From positions 186,001 through 250,000 of the forward strand of contig CANGQJ010000001.1 of NCBI GenBank assembly GCA_947456625.1: a stretch of 64,000 nt of DNA, written 5' to 3'. The stretch's first letter is position 1. Each line of letters opens with the position of its first letter. The notes under the pieces were generated by a model. The model worked only from the letters and a program-made list of their open reading frames with translations, ran no database searches and was not told the origin of the DNA. The translations under genes were made by a program, and so were the position numbers. Positions 18,218 to 27,529 of this stretch are shown piece by piece. The stretch comes from Bacteroidota bacterium. Its GTDB lineage: Bacteria; Bacteroidota; Bacteroidia; Chitinophagales; Chitinophagaceae.

Positions 18218-20065
18218 ATGAAGCAATTATTTCTGGGGGTTATTGGGGTTGTCTTAGCATTTACGCATTTATGTGCACAAACTACTGAGTTTTATCCTAG
18301 CAATTGGTTTGTTAAAATGAATGATAAAAAAGTTCAGGTTTTAGTAAGGAATACTGCTGCGGATTTTTCAAAAGCTAATTTGCAAATTAATTACCCAGGT
18401 GTTCATTTATTAAACGTTCATTATTTTAGCAATGGCCATTATTTGGCTGCAGATATTTTAATTGATCCAGTTGCAAAAACAGGATTGGTTCCTTTTAAAA
18501 TTTTAGTAGGGGGAAAAACAATTATTGCCAATTGGGAATTAAAATCCAGAAGAAAAGGGCTAGGAACTAATTATGCACAGGGATTAAATTCGGCAGATTT
18601 AATTTATTTTTTAATGCCAGACAGGTTTAGCAATGGGGATCCTAGCAATGACCGTATCGTTGGATTAAAGGATCAAACTTTAAATAGGGATTCCATTTTT
18701 CTAAGACATGGAGGGGATCTGCAAGGGGTAACCAATCATTTGGATTATTTTCAAAAATTAGGTGCTAATACTTTGTGGATGACGCCAGTTGTAGAAAATG
18801 ACATGCCCAATAGAACTGAGCATGGCTATGCAGCTACAAATAATTATAAAATTGAAAAAAGGTTTGGCGGTGAAAAAGCATATTTAAATTTATCCGATAG
18901 CTTACACAAAAGAGGCATGAAGCTTGTGCAAGATATTGTTTACAATCACTTTGGAAGGTTTCATTTTTTAGTACAAGACGCGCCCGATAAAAATTGGTTA
19001 CATCAATGGCCTTATTATACGCAAACACATTATAGGGAACAAGCTATATTTGATCCTTACCATTCCGAGGCCGATGCTAAACAAATGATTGATGGTTGGT
19101 TTACAACCGAAATGCCCGATGTGAATCAAGAAAATCCTTTTGTAGAAAAATACTTAACACAAAATGCTATTTGGTCGGTAGAAACATTTGGTGTAGATGC
19201 ATTTAGAGTAGATACCTATAAATATTGCAATGTAGAAGTAATGAACAGACTTAACAAAGCAATTTTAAATGAGTATCCAAAAATTTTCACATTTGGGGAA
19301 TGTTGGGTGGATGGCGTTGCAGCACAGGCTTATTTTATTGAAAACAATTTAAACCTACCTTTTAAGAGTAATTTAAAAGCAACTTCGGACTTTACTTTAC
19401 TATTTGGTGGAATATTACCTGCTTTAAATGAAACCAATAATTGGAGTAATGGTGTTATAAAATTATATTCCACATTGTCTTATGATTTTTTATACAAAAA
19501 GCCCAATAATAATATTATATTTTTGGATAACCATGATATGACAAGGATACATTCTTCATTAGGAGAAAGTATACCTAAAACTAAAATGGCTTATGCCTGG
19601 TTGTATACCTGCAGAGGCATTCCGCAATTATATTATGGCTCTGAGGTTTTAATGAAAGGTATTTCTAATCCGGATGGATGGGTGAGGTTGGATTTCCCAG
19701 GTGGTTGGGCAGGTGATCAAAAAAATGCTTTCACCGAAACTGGTTTAAACAATGATGAGTTAGATTTTTTACATTTTGTTCAAACGCTTGGGGCATATCG
19801 CAATAAATCATCTGCATTAAAAACAGGGGATATGATGCAATATTTACCTGAAGATGGTTTATATGTTTATTTTAGGTATGATAACAATAAAACAGTGATG
19901 TGTGTTATGAATACCGACTCTAAAGCTAGATTAGTTGATATTACAAAGTATGATGAAAGAACTCATAATTTTAAAGGTGGAATAGATATTATAGCTGGAA
20001 ATAAAATCGGAACTCAATTTTCAATTCAAGCAATGACTATGCAGGTGATTGAATTAACAAAATAA
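18218..20065 (+). CDS. Periplasmic GH13 neopullulanase/cyclomaltodextrinase (SusA-like)
   Basis: Secreted alpha-amylase-family hydrolase that cuts maltodextrins or cyclodextrins. A signal peptide (residues 1-20, ending LCAQ) is followed by a cyclomaltodextrinase N-terminal beta domain (about 21-115), the GH13 barrel, and the matching C-terminal domain. Catalytic residues are seen in DAFRVDTYK (nucleophile Asp), FTFGECW (Glu acid/base) and FLDNHDMTR (Asp). 615 residues is normal. The gene lies 11 bases after the transporter and 2 before glgB, so external glucan breakdown is tied to glycogen synthesis. Confidence 0.9.
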   Translation: MKQLFLGVIGVVLAFTHLCAQTTEFYPSNWFVKMNDKKVQVLVRNTAADFSKANLQINYPGVHLLNVHYFSNGHYLAADILIDPVAKTGLVPFKILVGGKTIIANWELKSRRKGLGTNYAQGLNSADLIYFLMPDRFSNGDPSNDRIVGLKDQTLNRDSIFLRHGGDLQGVTNHLDYFQKLGANTLWMTPVVENDMPNRTEHGYAATNNYKIEKRFGGEKAYLNLSDSLHKRGMKLVQDIVYNHFGRFHFLVQDAPDKNWLHQWPYYTQTHYREQAIFDPYHSEADAKQMIDGWFTTEMPDVNQENPFVEKYLTQNAIWSVETFGVDAFRVDTYKYCNVEVMNRLNKAILNEYPKIFTFGECWVDGVAAQAYFIENNLNLPFKSNLKATSDFTLLFGGILPALNETNNWSNGVIKLYSTLSYDFLYKKPNNNIIFLDNHDMTRIHSSLGESIPKTKMAYAWLYTCRGIPQLYYGSEVLMKGISNPDGWVRLDFPGGWAGDQKNAFTETGLNNDELDFLHFVQTLGAYRNKSSALKTGDMMQYLPEDGLYVYFRYDNNKTVMCVMNTDSKARLVDITKYDERTHNFKGGIDIIAGNKIGTQFSIQAMTMQVIELTK

Positions 20066-20067
20066 TT

Positions 20068-22008
20068 ATGCCAAAATACGAAGCCGTTAATTTTGTAGAT
20101 AGTAAGCAACCGGTTTGGAATTATTCTTTAATGACCCAGGAGGACATTCAAAACTTTCAAAATGGCACGCATTATAGTTTGTACAAAATATTTGGGAATC
20201 ATCAAATTGATGTTTTAAATACGAAGGGGACTTATTTTGCGGTTTGGGCTCCCAATGCAACTGCAGTTTTTGTAACTGGGAATTTTAATGATTGGAATAA
20301 AACCTCACATCCTTTAAAAGTAAGATTAGATAGTTCTGGAATTTGGGAAGGCTTCATTCCAAGTGTTTTAAAAGGGGAGGTTTATAAATATCACATACAC
20401 GGTTATAAAGGTGCTTTGTTAGATAAGGGGGATCCATTTTCTAATTATTGGGAACTACGCCCTTTAACTGCTTCTATTACTTGGGATACAAAATATGAAT
20501 GGCAGGATGCAAATTGGTTAGAAAAAAGAAAAATTAGTAACCGAACCGACCAGCCTTATTCGGTTTATGAAGTGCATTTAGCCAGCTGGATGCGTCCAGA
20601 TAAAAACAATGAGGATAGTTATAATTCCTATACACAGTTAATAAATTTATTGGTTCCCTATGTTAAGGAAATGGGTTTTACTCACGTAGAATTTATGCCG
20701 GTAATGGAGCACCCGTTTGATGGAAGCTGGGGATATCAGGGTATTGGATTTTTTGCACCCACTTCAAGATTTGGAAATCCTCAAGAATTTGCGGCCTTAG
20801 TGGATGCTTTTCATGCCGCTGAAATAGGCGTGATTATGGATTGGGTTCCCTCACATTTCCCTTATGATAGTCATGGTTTATTTATGTTTGATGGTGCCAA
20901 TACCTATGAGTATGCCGATATGCGCAAAGGATACCACCCCGATTGGAATTCTTATATTTTCAATTACAAACGTGGGGAAGTAAAATCGTTTTTAATTAGT
21001 AGTGCGCGTTTTTGGTGCGATCAATTTCATATTGATGGATTAAGAGTGGATGCGGTGAGTTCGATGTTAAAATTAGATTATAGTAGGGAGGAAGGACAGT
21101 GGGAACGAAATGAATTTGGCGGGAATGGTAATTTGGAGGCCATTGCTTTTATCAAAGATTTAAATGAAACTTTATATCGCGATTTTCCTGCCATTCAAAC
21201 CATTGCCGAAGAAGCAACTGATTGGCCAGGGGTTAGTCAGCCCACTTTCATGGATGGGTTAGGGTTTGGGATGAAATGGATGATGGGTTGGATGCATGAT
21301 ACGCTAGATTATTTTAAATTAGATCCATTATACCGTTCGGGTAGTCAAGATAAGTTCACTTTTTCCATGATGTATTATTATGACGAACATTTTATGTTAC
21401 CCTTAAGTCATGATGAAGTAGTGCATGGTAAAAGCCCAATGATTTATAAAATGCCTGGAGATGAGTGGCAGAAATTTGCAAATTTAAGGTTGATGTACAC
21501 TTATATGTTTACCCATCCAGGGGCCAAATTATTATTTATGGGTAATGAGTTTGCAGCCACTGAGGAATGGAATTATACTACTGAATTACAATGGGATTTA
21601 TTAAAACACCTTAGCCATGGAGGCATGAAATATTGTGTTCAGCAATTGAATAAATTATTGGTGAGTAATCGGGCACTCTATGAATTACAATATGATCCAG
21701 CAGGATTTGAATGGGTTGAAACCAATAAGCGACAAGAGGGGGTTATTGCATTTAGACGTCGATCCAAAAACTGGGAAGAAGATATTTTGGTAGTACTCAA
21801 TATGACCCCAGTACCTCGTCATCAATACCCAGTTCATGTACATGGTAATAAAGATTGGAAGGAGATATTCAATAGTGATGACAAGTTATTTTGGGGTGTT
21901 GGAGACTTGCAAAATAAAAAAGTAGTTATTGAACCACAGGATGAAAAAAAGGAATGGTTTAAACTATTAGTTAATCTTCCTGCGCTGTCTGCAGTGGTTT
22001 TAAAGTAA
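20068..22008 (+). CDS. glgB: 1,4-alpha-glucan branching enzyme
   Basis: GH13 transferase that makes alpha-1,6 branches in glycogen. A CBM48 domain (FAVWAPNATAVFVTGNFNDWN, from about residue 57) precedes the barrel. Catalytic Asp in DGLRVDAVSSM, Glu in TIAEEATDW and the third acid in LSHDEVVHGK are present. At 646 residues it is the short form, without the extra N-terminal N1 domain of E. coli GlgB. Last gene of the operon. Confidence 0.95.
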   Translation: MPKYEAVNFVDSKQPVWNYSLMTQEDIQNFQNGTHYSLYKIFGNHQIDVLNTKGTYFAVWAPNATAVFVTGNFNDWNKTSHPLKVRLDSSGIWEGFIPSVLKGEVYKYHIHGYKGALLDKGDPFSNYWELRPLTASITWDTKYEWQDANWLEKRKISNRTDQPYSVYEVHLASWMRPDKNNEDSYNSYTQLINLLVPYVKEMGFTHVEFMPVMEHPFDGSWGYQGIGFFAPTSRFGNPQEFAALVDAFHAAEIGVIMDWVPSHFPYDSHGLFMFDGANTYEYADMRKGYHPDWNSYIFNYKRGEVKSFLISSARFWCDQFHIDGLRVDAVSSMLKLDYSREEGQWERNEFGGNGNLEAIAFIKDLNETLYRDFPAIQTIAEEATDWPGVSQPTFMDGLGFGMKWMMGWMHDTLDYFKLDPLYRSGSQDKFTFSMMYYYDEHFMLPLSHDEVVHGKSPMIYKMPGDEWQKFANLRLMYTYMFTHPGAKLLFMGNEFAATEEWNYTTELQWDLLKHLSHGGMKYCVQQLNKLLVSNRALYELQYDPAGFEWVETNKRQEGVIAFRRRSKNWEEDILVVLNMTPVPRHQYPVHVHGNKDWKEIFNSDDKLFWGVGDLQNKKVVIEPQDEKKEWFKLLVNLPALSAVVLK

Positions 22009-22140
22009 AATTTAAGCTTATTTTATTCGCATCATGCACAGTTTTGGGCAAGTTTTGCACATTTATCTTAATATGATTTAAGTTAACAATCTGGTAATAT
22101 TAAGGTGTGAACTTTGTTTTTGTAATCCAAACTATAAAAA

Positions 22141-22458
22141 ATGAAAACAAACAACAAAGCAATGCTGTATGAAGCAGTTTCTGAATTCATACAATTGCAC
22201 GCCTTTGATCATTTATTAGACAATGAATTAGCGCAATTCAAAAATTTATTACAGATTTGGTCTGAAACCAAAGATGTAAATGAATTACAGTTAAATACTG
22301 AGAAATTAATTCCATATTTAAGTAAAGCAAATTTCTTTGTAGAAACTGTTTCGCCTGCTGCTATTCAACTTTGGTTCTATGCATTATCCTATAATAATAT
22401 CCCAATTTCGAATATGATGCAGGATATGAATGCAAATAATGAAATTAATATTATTTAA
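22141..22458 (+). CDS. Hypothetical 105-residue protein
   Basis: I do not recognise this protein. It is predicted mostly helical, with no signal peptide, no cysteine and no membrane segment; the C-terminus is Asn-rich (MNANNEINII). It stands alone on the plus strand after a 132-base gap and is followed within 10 bases by a strong terminator, so it is likely a real single-gene unit. Confidence 0.6.
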   Translation: MKTNNKAMLYEAVSEFIQLHAFDHLLDNELAQFKNLLQIWSETKDVNELQLNTEKLIPYLSKANFFVETVSPAAIQLWFYALSYNNIPISNMMQDMNANNEINII

Positions 22459-22463
22459 ATAAT

Positions 22464-22493
22464 AAAAAGGCCACTCAACTGAGTGGCCTTTTT
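22464..22493. terminator. Bidirectional intrinsic terminator
   Basis: Stem AAAAAGGCCACTCA with TGAGTGGCCTTTTT around a tiny loop, then T-rich sequence on the plus strand and A-rich on the other. It serves the 105-residue gene and the convergent coiled-coil gene. Confidence 0.92.
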
Positions 22494-22514
22494 ATTATAT
22501 CATTTTAGATGGGA

Positions 22515-23426
22515 TTAAAATAATCCTTTTCTTAAAGTTGTTTTACCTTCTCCAATTTTAAATCCATTGTGGTAAACTTCTACTTTGTATTCGCCTTCAG
22601 TTAATTTATTGCTTTGCTTAATATCATAACTAACAGGCAATACAGCGTTTTGCTCATATTGAACCGTTACTTTATTAGAGTATGTTTTTTGACCATCCTC
22701 GCGTGTAGTTAAAGTACCTGCTTCACCAACTGTTTTACCATCTGGTGCAACTAAGCAAACATATAAATCCTGTGAACCACTAGGTGTGATTTTGTTTTTA
22801 TCAATTTGGAAAGACAAACGAATAGTGTTTGCTCTTTTTGAATTATTTGTTTTTCTTTCACTGCCATCTTCTCTAATACGTAATGACTGAATATTAAAAG
22901 TAGAAGCGTGTAAAGTAGATCCAATGTCTTGTAATCTGTCTTTTTCCTTAGTGGTACTTGTTAGGTTGGTGTTTAAGGTTGTGTTTTGATTTGTTAAATC
23001 CTGATTTTGAGCAGTTAATTGCTTGTTTTCCGCTTGTGCTTTTGACAAATCAGTTAATAAGCCAGTTACTTTCCCGTTTAAATCAGCAATCATAGCTTTT
23101 GCTTCAGAAAGCTCTTTATCGGAAGCATCCTTTTTCTTTAAAATATTTCCAATATTAGATTTCAACTTTTGGATTTCGTTTGTTTTCTCTAACAAAGTAC
23201 CAGTAAGTTGGGTGTTTTGTAAAGTTAGAGAGTCTACTTTTGCCGATGCAGCGATAAATTCGGCATTGATTACGTTTTTGCTACTATCAATGGCAGCAAT
23301 CTTAGTGTCGCTTTCTTTAATAATTTCTGTTTTTGAACTATTGAAATAAATCCAAGAACCGATTAAGGCAACTACTAAAATAGCAATGATAATTTTGCTG
23401 CTGTTACCTGATGATTCGTTACTCAT
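22515..23426 (-). CDS. Membrane-anchored coiled-coil protein, unknown function
   Basis: 303 residues. One membrane helix (about residues 11-28) follows a short Ser/Asn-rich N-terminus, so the rest is probably periplasmic. Residues 35-165 form a long heptad-rich coiled coil (repeated QNTQLTG, QNQDLTNQN). Residues 170-303 look like a compact beta domain (SFQIDKNKI, YVCLVAPDGKTV, YKVEVYHNGFKIGEG). The layout resembles Bacteroidota envelope or adhesin-support proteins, but I cannot name a function. Confidence 0.65.
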   Translation of the reverse strand: MSNESSGNSSKIIIAILVVALIGSWIYFNSSKTEIIKESDTKIAAIDSSKNVINAEFIAASAKVDSLTLQNTQLTGTLLEKTNEIQKLKSNIGNILKKKDASDKELSEAKAMIADLNGKVTGLLTDLSKAQAENKQLTAQNQDLTNQNTTLNTNLTSTTKEKDRLQDIGSTLHASTFNIQSLRIREDGSERKTNNSKRANTIRLSFQIDKNKITPSGSQDLYVCLVAPDGKTVGEAGTLTTREDGQKTYSNKVTVQYEQNAVLPVSYDIKQSNKLTEGEYKVEVYHNGFKIGEGKTTLRKGLF

Positions 23427-23541
23427 AAAAATTTGGGTTTGTTATTTGCCACTAAGTTATAAAAATTTTGTGACATATATAAGATTCAAGATTTTTGTAA
23501 AATTTTTAACGCTTGGGTAACATGAATCTTTATCTTTGAAT

Positions 23542-24543
23542 ATGCCAACTTCGAAAATTATAGCCAATTGGAAAAATAAGGTGTTTGATGCCGTTTATTG
23601 GCTAGAAGGGGAAGAGCCATTTTATATAGACCAAGTGGTGGAATATGCAGAGAAGTTTTTACTTCCCGAGGCAGAACAAGCATTTAATTTGTCTATTTTT
23701 TATGGGAAGGATGCCGACTGGGCCCAGGTAATAAATGCCTGTAAACGTTATCCGGTTTTTGCAGAAAAGCAAGTAGTTATTTTAAAAGAGGCCCAACATA
23801 TGGGTCAATTGGAAAAGCTACTTTCTTATATCGAGCACCCTTTAAGTTCAACCATATTTATTGTTGCACACAAGGAAAAAAATGTAGATGGAAGAGGCGC
23901 TTTGGCCAAGGCACTAAAAAAACACACGGTGGTTGTTAGTACCAAGAAAATGTATGACAATAAATTACCCGAGTGGGTAATGGGATGGGTAAGTGCAAAA
24001 GGGTATCAAATTTCCCCCAAAGCGGTTCAAATAATTGTGGATCATATTGGAAACGATCTAAATAGAATTCAAAACGAGTTAGAAAAGTTAACGGTGAATT
24101 TAGGGGATCGAAAAAAAATAACCGAGGATGATATTGAGAAATATATTGGAATAAGTAAGGAGTACAATGCTTTTGAATTTCAGGATGCAGTGGCTCAAAG
24201 AAACTTTTCAAAAGCCATTAAAATGATTCAATATTTTGAATCCAATAATAAAGCAGCACCTATTCAGTTAATTCTCCCCACTTTATATAGCTTTTTTAGT
24301 AAGTTATATGCTGTTTATGGAATAGGTGTTTCAAATGAGCGAAGCATTGCAAGTGAAGTTGGAATTCCGCCATTTTTGGTAAAAAATTATACTGCCGCAA
24401 CCAGGCATTATAGCTACGGGAAAGTTGAGCACATTTTACTCTTAATTCAGGAATATAACTTAAGGGTAATTGGTATTAACAATGGGGATAATTCCGATAG
24501 TGATTTACTAAAGGAATTGGTAATTAAGATAATGGATATTTAA
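23542..24543 (+). CDS. holA: DNA polymerase III subunit delta
   Basis: Delta subunit of the clamp loader; it opens the beta clamp. The N-terminal LEGEEPFYIDQ, then the helical middle with LNRIQNELEKL, match HolA, and 333 residues is the usual length. The frame extends to a TTG at 23536, but that codon lies inside a TATCTTTG promoter-like box, so ATG 23542 is chosen. Its last 20 bases overlap the 3' end of the convergent ribF. Confidence 0.9.
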   Translation: MPTSKIIANWKNKVFDAVYWLEGEEPFYIDQVVEYAEKFLLPEAEQAFNLSIFYGKDADWAQVINACKRYPVFAEKQVVILKEAQHMGQLEKLLSYIEHPLSSTIFIVAHKEKNVDGRGALAKALKKHTVVVSTKKMYDNKLPEWVMGWVSAKGYQISPKAVQIIVDHIGNDLNRIQNELEKLTVNLGDRKKITEDDIEKYIGISKEYNAFEFQDAVAQRNFSKAIKMIQYFESNNKAAPIQLILPTLYSFFSKLYAVYGIGVSNERSIASEVGIPPFLVKNYTAATRHYSYGKVEHILLLIQEYNLRVIGINNGDNSDSDLLKELVIKIMDI

Positions 24544-25474
24544 GTAAAATACTTTTAGAAGTGTTTGCGTCTAAATTAAGTTGTGTTTTTAATGCTTCTA
24601 GTCCATTAAACTTTTCTTCACCTCTTATATAATCATATACCATTACAGTAATTGTTTGCTCATAAATATCTTCATTAAAATCAAAGATGTTTACCTCAAT
24701 TACTTTTTTATGTCCATCTACAGTAGGGCGCACGCCAATATTCATCATGCCATCTAAAATTCCGTTACCAAAACAAGCGCCCTTTACACGCACTGCATAA
24801 ACACCATTTGCAGGAATTAACTTTTCTTCGTCATTTATATGCAAATTTGCAGTTGGGAAACCTATAGTACGGCCTATTTGATTGCCTCTTACAATAAAGC
24901 CGTCAAAAAAATAATTATGCCCAAGTAGTTCCATTGCCTTAGGGATATTTTTTTCTGCCAAGTAATTTCTTATGTGCGTTGAACTAATAATTTCACCACC
25001 TACTAACTGCTCATTTATTTGCTCAACTTTAAATCCAAGTGCTTGGCCAATATTTTCAAGCATCGCAAAATCTCCAGTTCGGCCCTTGCCAAAACGGTGG
25101 TCATAACCAACTATAATGGTATGAGGGTGAAAATTGGCAACTAAAAATAATTTCACATAATCCGAAGCGCTCAAATTTGAAAAGTGATAGTCAAATGGGA
25201 TTACTACTAGGTGATTTATTCCTGCATCCTCTAATAATTTGATACGTTCATTTAAACTAGTTAATTGCTTTATTTCGCCTGGTACCGAGGAGGTGATTTT
25301 TCTGGGATGAGGATGAAAAGTAATAATAATAGTTTCCCCTTGGATACGATTTGCAATTTCCTTCATTCTGGAAATGATTTGCCCATGCCCTCTATGCACT
25401 CCATCAAAAGCGCCAGTAGTCAAAACCCCGTTTTTAAACTGAGGTAATTGCTTCAGATCATAATAAACCTTCAT
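24524..25474 (-). CDS. ribF: Bifunctional riboflavin kinase / FMN adenylyltransferase
   Basis: Makes FMN from riboflavin, then FAD. The N-terminal nucleotidyltransferase domain has TGAFDGVHRGH and the GYDHRFGKGRTGD motif; the C-terminal riboflavin kinase domain has GRTIGFPTANL. The frame extends upstream to 25510, but ATG 25474 gives the family N-terminus (316 residues). The 3' end overlaps holA by 20 bases. Divergent from purM. Confidence 0.95.
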   Translation of the reverse strand: MKVYYDLKQLPQFKNGVLTTGAFDGVHRGHGQIISRMKEIANRIQGETIIITFHPHPRKITSSVPGEIKQLTSLNERIKLLEDAGINHLVVIPFDYHFSNLSASDYVKLFLVANFHPHTIIVGYDHRFGKGRTGDFAMLENIGQALGFKVEQINEQLVGGEIISSTHIRNYLAEKNIPKAMELLGHNYFFDGFIVRGNQIGRTIGFPTANLHINDEEKLIPANGVYAVRVKGACFGNGILDGMMNIGVRPTVDGHKKVIEVNIFDFNEDIYEQTITVMVYDYIRGEEKFNGLEALKTQLNLDANTSKSILLKYPLS

Positions 25475-25513
25475 ACTAATTTGTCTAAATATGGCACAAA
25501 TGTAAAACAATTG

Positions 25514-25521
25514 TACCTTTG
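25514..25521 (+). promoter_or_regulatory. Bacteroidetes -7 box before purM
   Basis: TACCTTTG matches TAnnTTTG and ends 21 bases before the purM ATG. No TTTG is at the standard -33 spacing. Confidence 0.5.
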
Positions 25522-25542
25522 TGCTTCAAATCAATTTAGTTC

Positions 25543-26721
25543 ATGTCATTGTATGCTCAACGCGGTGTTTCGGCTCAAAAAGAAGAAGTACACGCTGCAA
25601 TTCAAAAATTAGATCAAGGCCTTTATCCAAATGCCTTTTGTAAATTATATGCAGACTTTTTGGGGGGCAAGTCCGACTATATCAATATTATGCATGCCGA
25701 TGGTGCTGGAACTAAAAGTATTCTAGCCTATATCTATTGGAAAGAAACCGGAGATGCTAGTGTTTGGAAAGGGATTGCTCAGGATGCTATTGCAATGAAT
25801 TTGGACGATTTATTATGTGTTGGTATTTATGATCAAATTTTATTCTCATCTACCATAGACCGTAACAAGTCTGTAATTAGTGGGGAAGTTTTAAGTGAGG
25901 TCATAAATGGGACTCAGGACTTTTTTAATACCCTTAAAAACTTTGGGGTAAATATTGAATTTTTAGGAGGAGAAACCGCCGATGTTGGGGATGTGGTAAG
26001 AACCATTGCGGTAAATGGAACCATGACCGCTAGGTGGCCTAAATCAAAATTAATTACCAATGATTTAATTGCGCCTGGTCAGGTAATAGTTGGGTTCTCT
26101 AGCCACGGCAAGGCTAATTATGAAACCCAGTACAATAGCGGACTGGGAAGTAATGGTTTAACAAGTGCAAGACACGACGTTTTGAGTAAGGTGTATGCCA
26201 CTAAATATCCAGAAACATTTGAGTCTACATTATCTGACGAGGTGGTATATATTGGGAAAAATAAGGTTACAGACCAAATTGATATTCCTGGTTTTGGGAA
26301 TATTGCAGTAGGTAAATTATTATTAAGTCCTACCAGAACCTATGCGCCATTGGTTAAGGCTATTTTAACCGACCATTTTGATGCAGTAAAAGGGATGATT
26401 CACTGTAGTGGGGGTGGTCAAACTAAGTGTATGAAATACCTTCCAGGCAATATGCGTGTTGTAAAAGACAACTTTATGCCTATCCCTCCAATATTTAAAT
26501 TAATTCAAGAGAACTCAGGAGCCAACGCGCGTGAAATGTACCAAGTATTTAACATGGGCCATAGGCTAGAAATATTCACAGAAGCCTCAAAAGCTGAAAA
26601 TTTAATTTTAATTGCATCTATTTTAGGTATTGATGCTCAAGTAATTGGGCGTGTCGAAGCATCAGATGCTAAGGAATTGGTTTTAAAAGGCGATTTTGGT
26701 ATTGAAACCTTTACCTACTAA
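25543..26721 (+). CDS. purM: Phosphoribosylformylglycinamidine cyclo-ligase (AIR synthase)
   Basis: ATP-dependent ring closure in purine synthesis, giving aminoimidazole ribotide. The AIRS N-terminal domain has HADGAGTKS and AMNLDDLLCVG; GGETADVGDVV follows near residue 145, and the C-terminal domain has IHCSGGGQTKC and MGHRLEI. At 392 residues it is the longer Bacteroidota version (E. coli 345). ftsE-like gene follows 43 bases later. Confidence 0.92.
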   Translation: MSLYAQRGVSAQKEEVHAAIQKLDQGLYPNAFCKLYADFLGGKSDYINIMHADGAGTKSILAYIYWKETGDASVWKGIAQDAIAMNLDDLLCVGIYDQILFSSTIDRNKSVISGEVLSEVINGTQDFFNTLKNFGVNIEFLGGETADVGDVVRTIAVNGTMTARWPKSKLITNDLIAPGQVIVGFSSHGKANYETQYNSGLGSNGLTSARHDVLSKVYATKYPETFESTLSDEVVYIGKNKVTDQIDIPGFGNIAVGKLLLSPTRTYAPLVKAILTDHFDAVKGMIHCSGGGQTKCMKYLPGNMRVVKDNFMPIPPIFKLIQENSGANAREMYQVFNMGHRLEIFTEASKAENLILIASILGIDAQVIGRVEASDAKELVLKGDFGIETFTY

Positions 26722-26764
26722 ATTTAACCTCAATTAAAGCACCGGCTACTTTAAAATTTATACT

Positions 26765-27439
26765 ATGTCAGAAATTGTTGTCAACCTAGAAAACGTAAAC
26801 ATTTATCAAAGTGGGAACCTTATTTTACAGGATGTAAACCTAAAAGTAGAAAAAGGGGAGTTTGTATACTTGGTAGGTAAAACGGGTGCCGGCAAAAGTA
26901 GCTTGCTTAAGACCCTTTATGGTGAGCTAACTTTAACCGAAGGAAATGGAGATGTTGTTGGGTTTAATTTAAAGGATATGACCTGGAAAACCCTTCCATT
27001 TTTGAGACGCAATTTAGGGGTTGTTTTCCAAGACTTTCAATTATTAACCGACCGCAATGTGCATGAGAACTTAAGGTTTGTATTAAAGGCGACAGGCTGG
27101 GAGGATGAAAAATTAATTGAGCAAAAAATAAATGACGTATTGGCTAAAGTAGGCCTTCAAAATAAGGGTTTCAAAATGACCTACGAAATGAGTGGCGGAG
27201 AGCAACAAAGAGTAGATATTGCACGCGCTCTTTTAAACGCCCCTAAACTAATCCTTGCCGACGAGCCAACTGGTAGTTTAGACCCAGAAACCAGCGACGA
27301 AATCATGCAATTGCTATTCCAAATTGCCAAAGAGGATGGAACGGCAATTCTTATGGCAACCCACGATTTTATGGTGGTAAATAAGTTCCCTTCCAGGACT
27401 TTAACAACGGAAGGTGGCCGACTTGTTAGTAAGCTGTAA
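26765..27439 (+). CDS. ftsE: FtsE-like ABC transporter ATP-binding protein
   Basis: 224-residue ABC ATPase of the FtsE/LolD-MacB branch. Walker A GKTGAGKSS (about 37-45), signature MSGGEQQRVDIARAL and Walker B LILADEPTGSLDPE are intact. FtsE acts with the permease FtsX in cell division and envelope hydrolase control; ftsX is not adjacent here, which is common in Bacteroidota. The FtsE name is the usual family call rather than proven. Confidence 0.82.
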   Translation: MSEIVVNLENVNIYQSGNLILQDVNLKVEKGEFVYLVGKTGAGKSSLLKTLYGELTLTEGNGDVVGFNLKDMTWKTLPFLRRNLGVVFQDFQLLTDRNVHENLRFVLKATGWEDEKLIEQKINDVLAKVGLQNKGFKMTYEMSGGEQQRVDIARALLNAPKLILADEPTGSLDPETSDEIMQLLFQIAKEDGTAILMATHDFMVVNKFPSRTLTTEGGRLVSKL

Positions 27440-27475
27440 TTTTCCCACAATTCCATATAAAGTGCCCTTTTTTGC

Positions 27476-27505
27476 TTGAATTATAATGTCTTTTTCTTAT
27501 GTTCG
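27476..27505 (+). promoter_or_regulatory. Promoter of smc
   Basis: TTG at 27476-27478, a 19-base spacer and TATGTTCG at 27498-27505, a TAnnTTcG variant of the Bacteroidetes -33/-7 pattern, 24 bases before the GTG start. Confidence 0.5.
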
Positions 27506-27529
27506 CAGACATTTTAAAGAGCAATAATT

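Noticed and set aside
22009-22140. Small RNA or riboswitch upstream of the 105-residue gene
   Set aside because: Only short AT-rich direct repeats (GTTTTG) are visible; no stable fold or known riboswitch motif.
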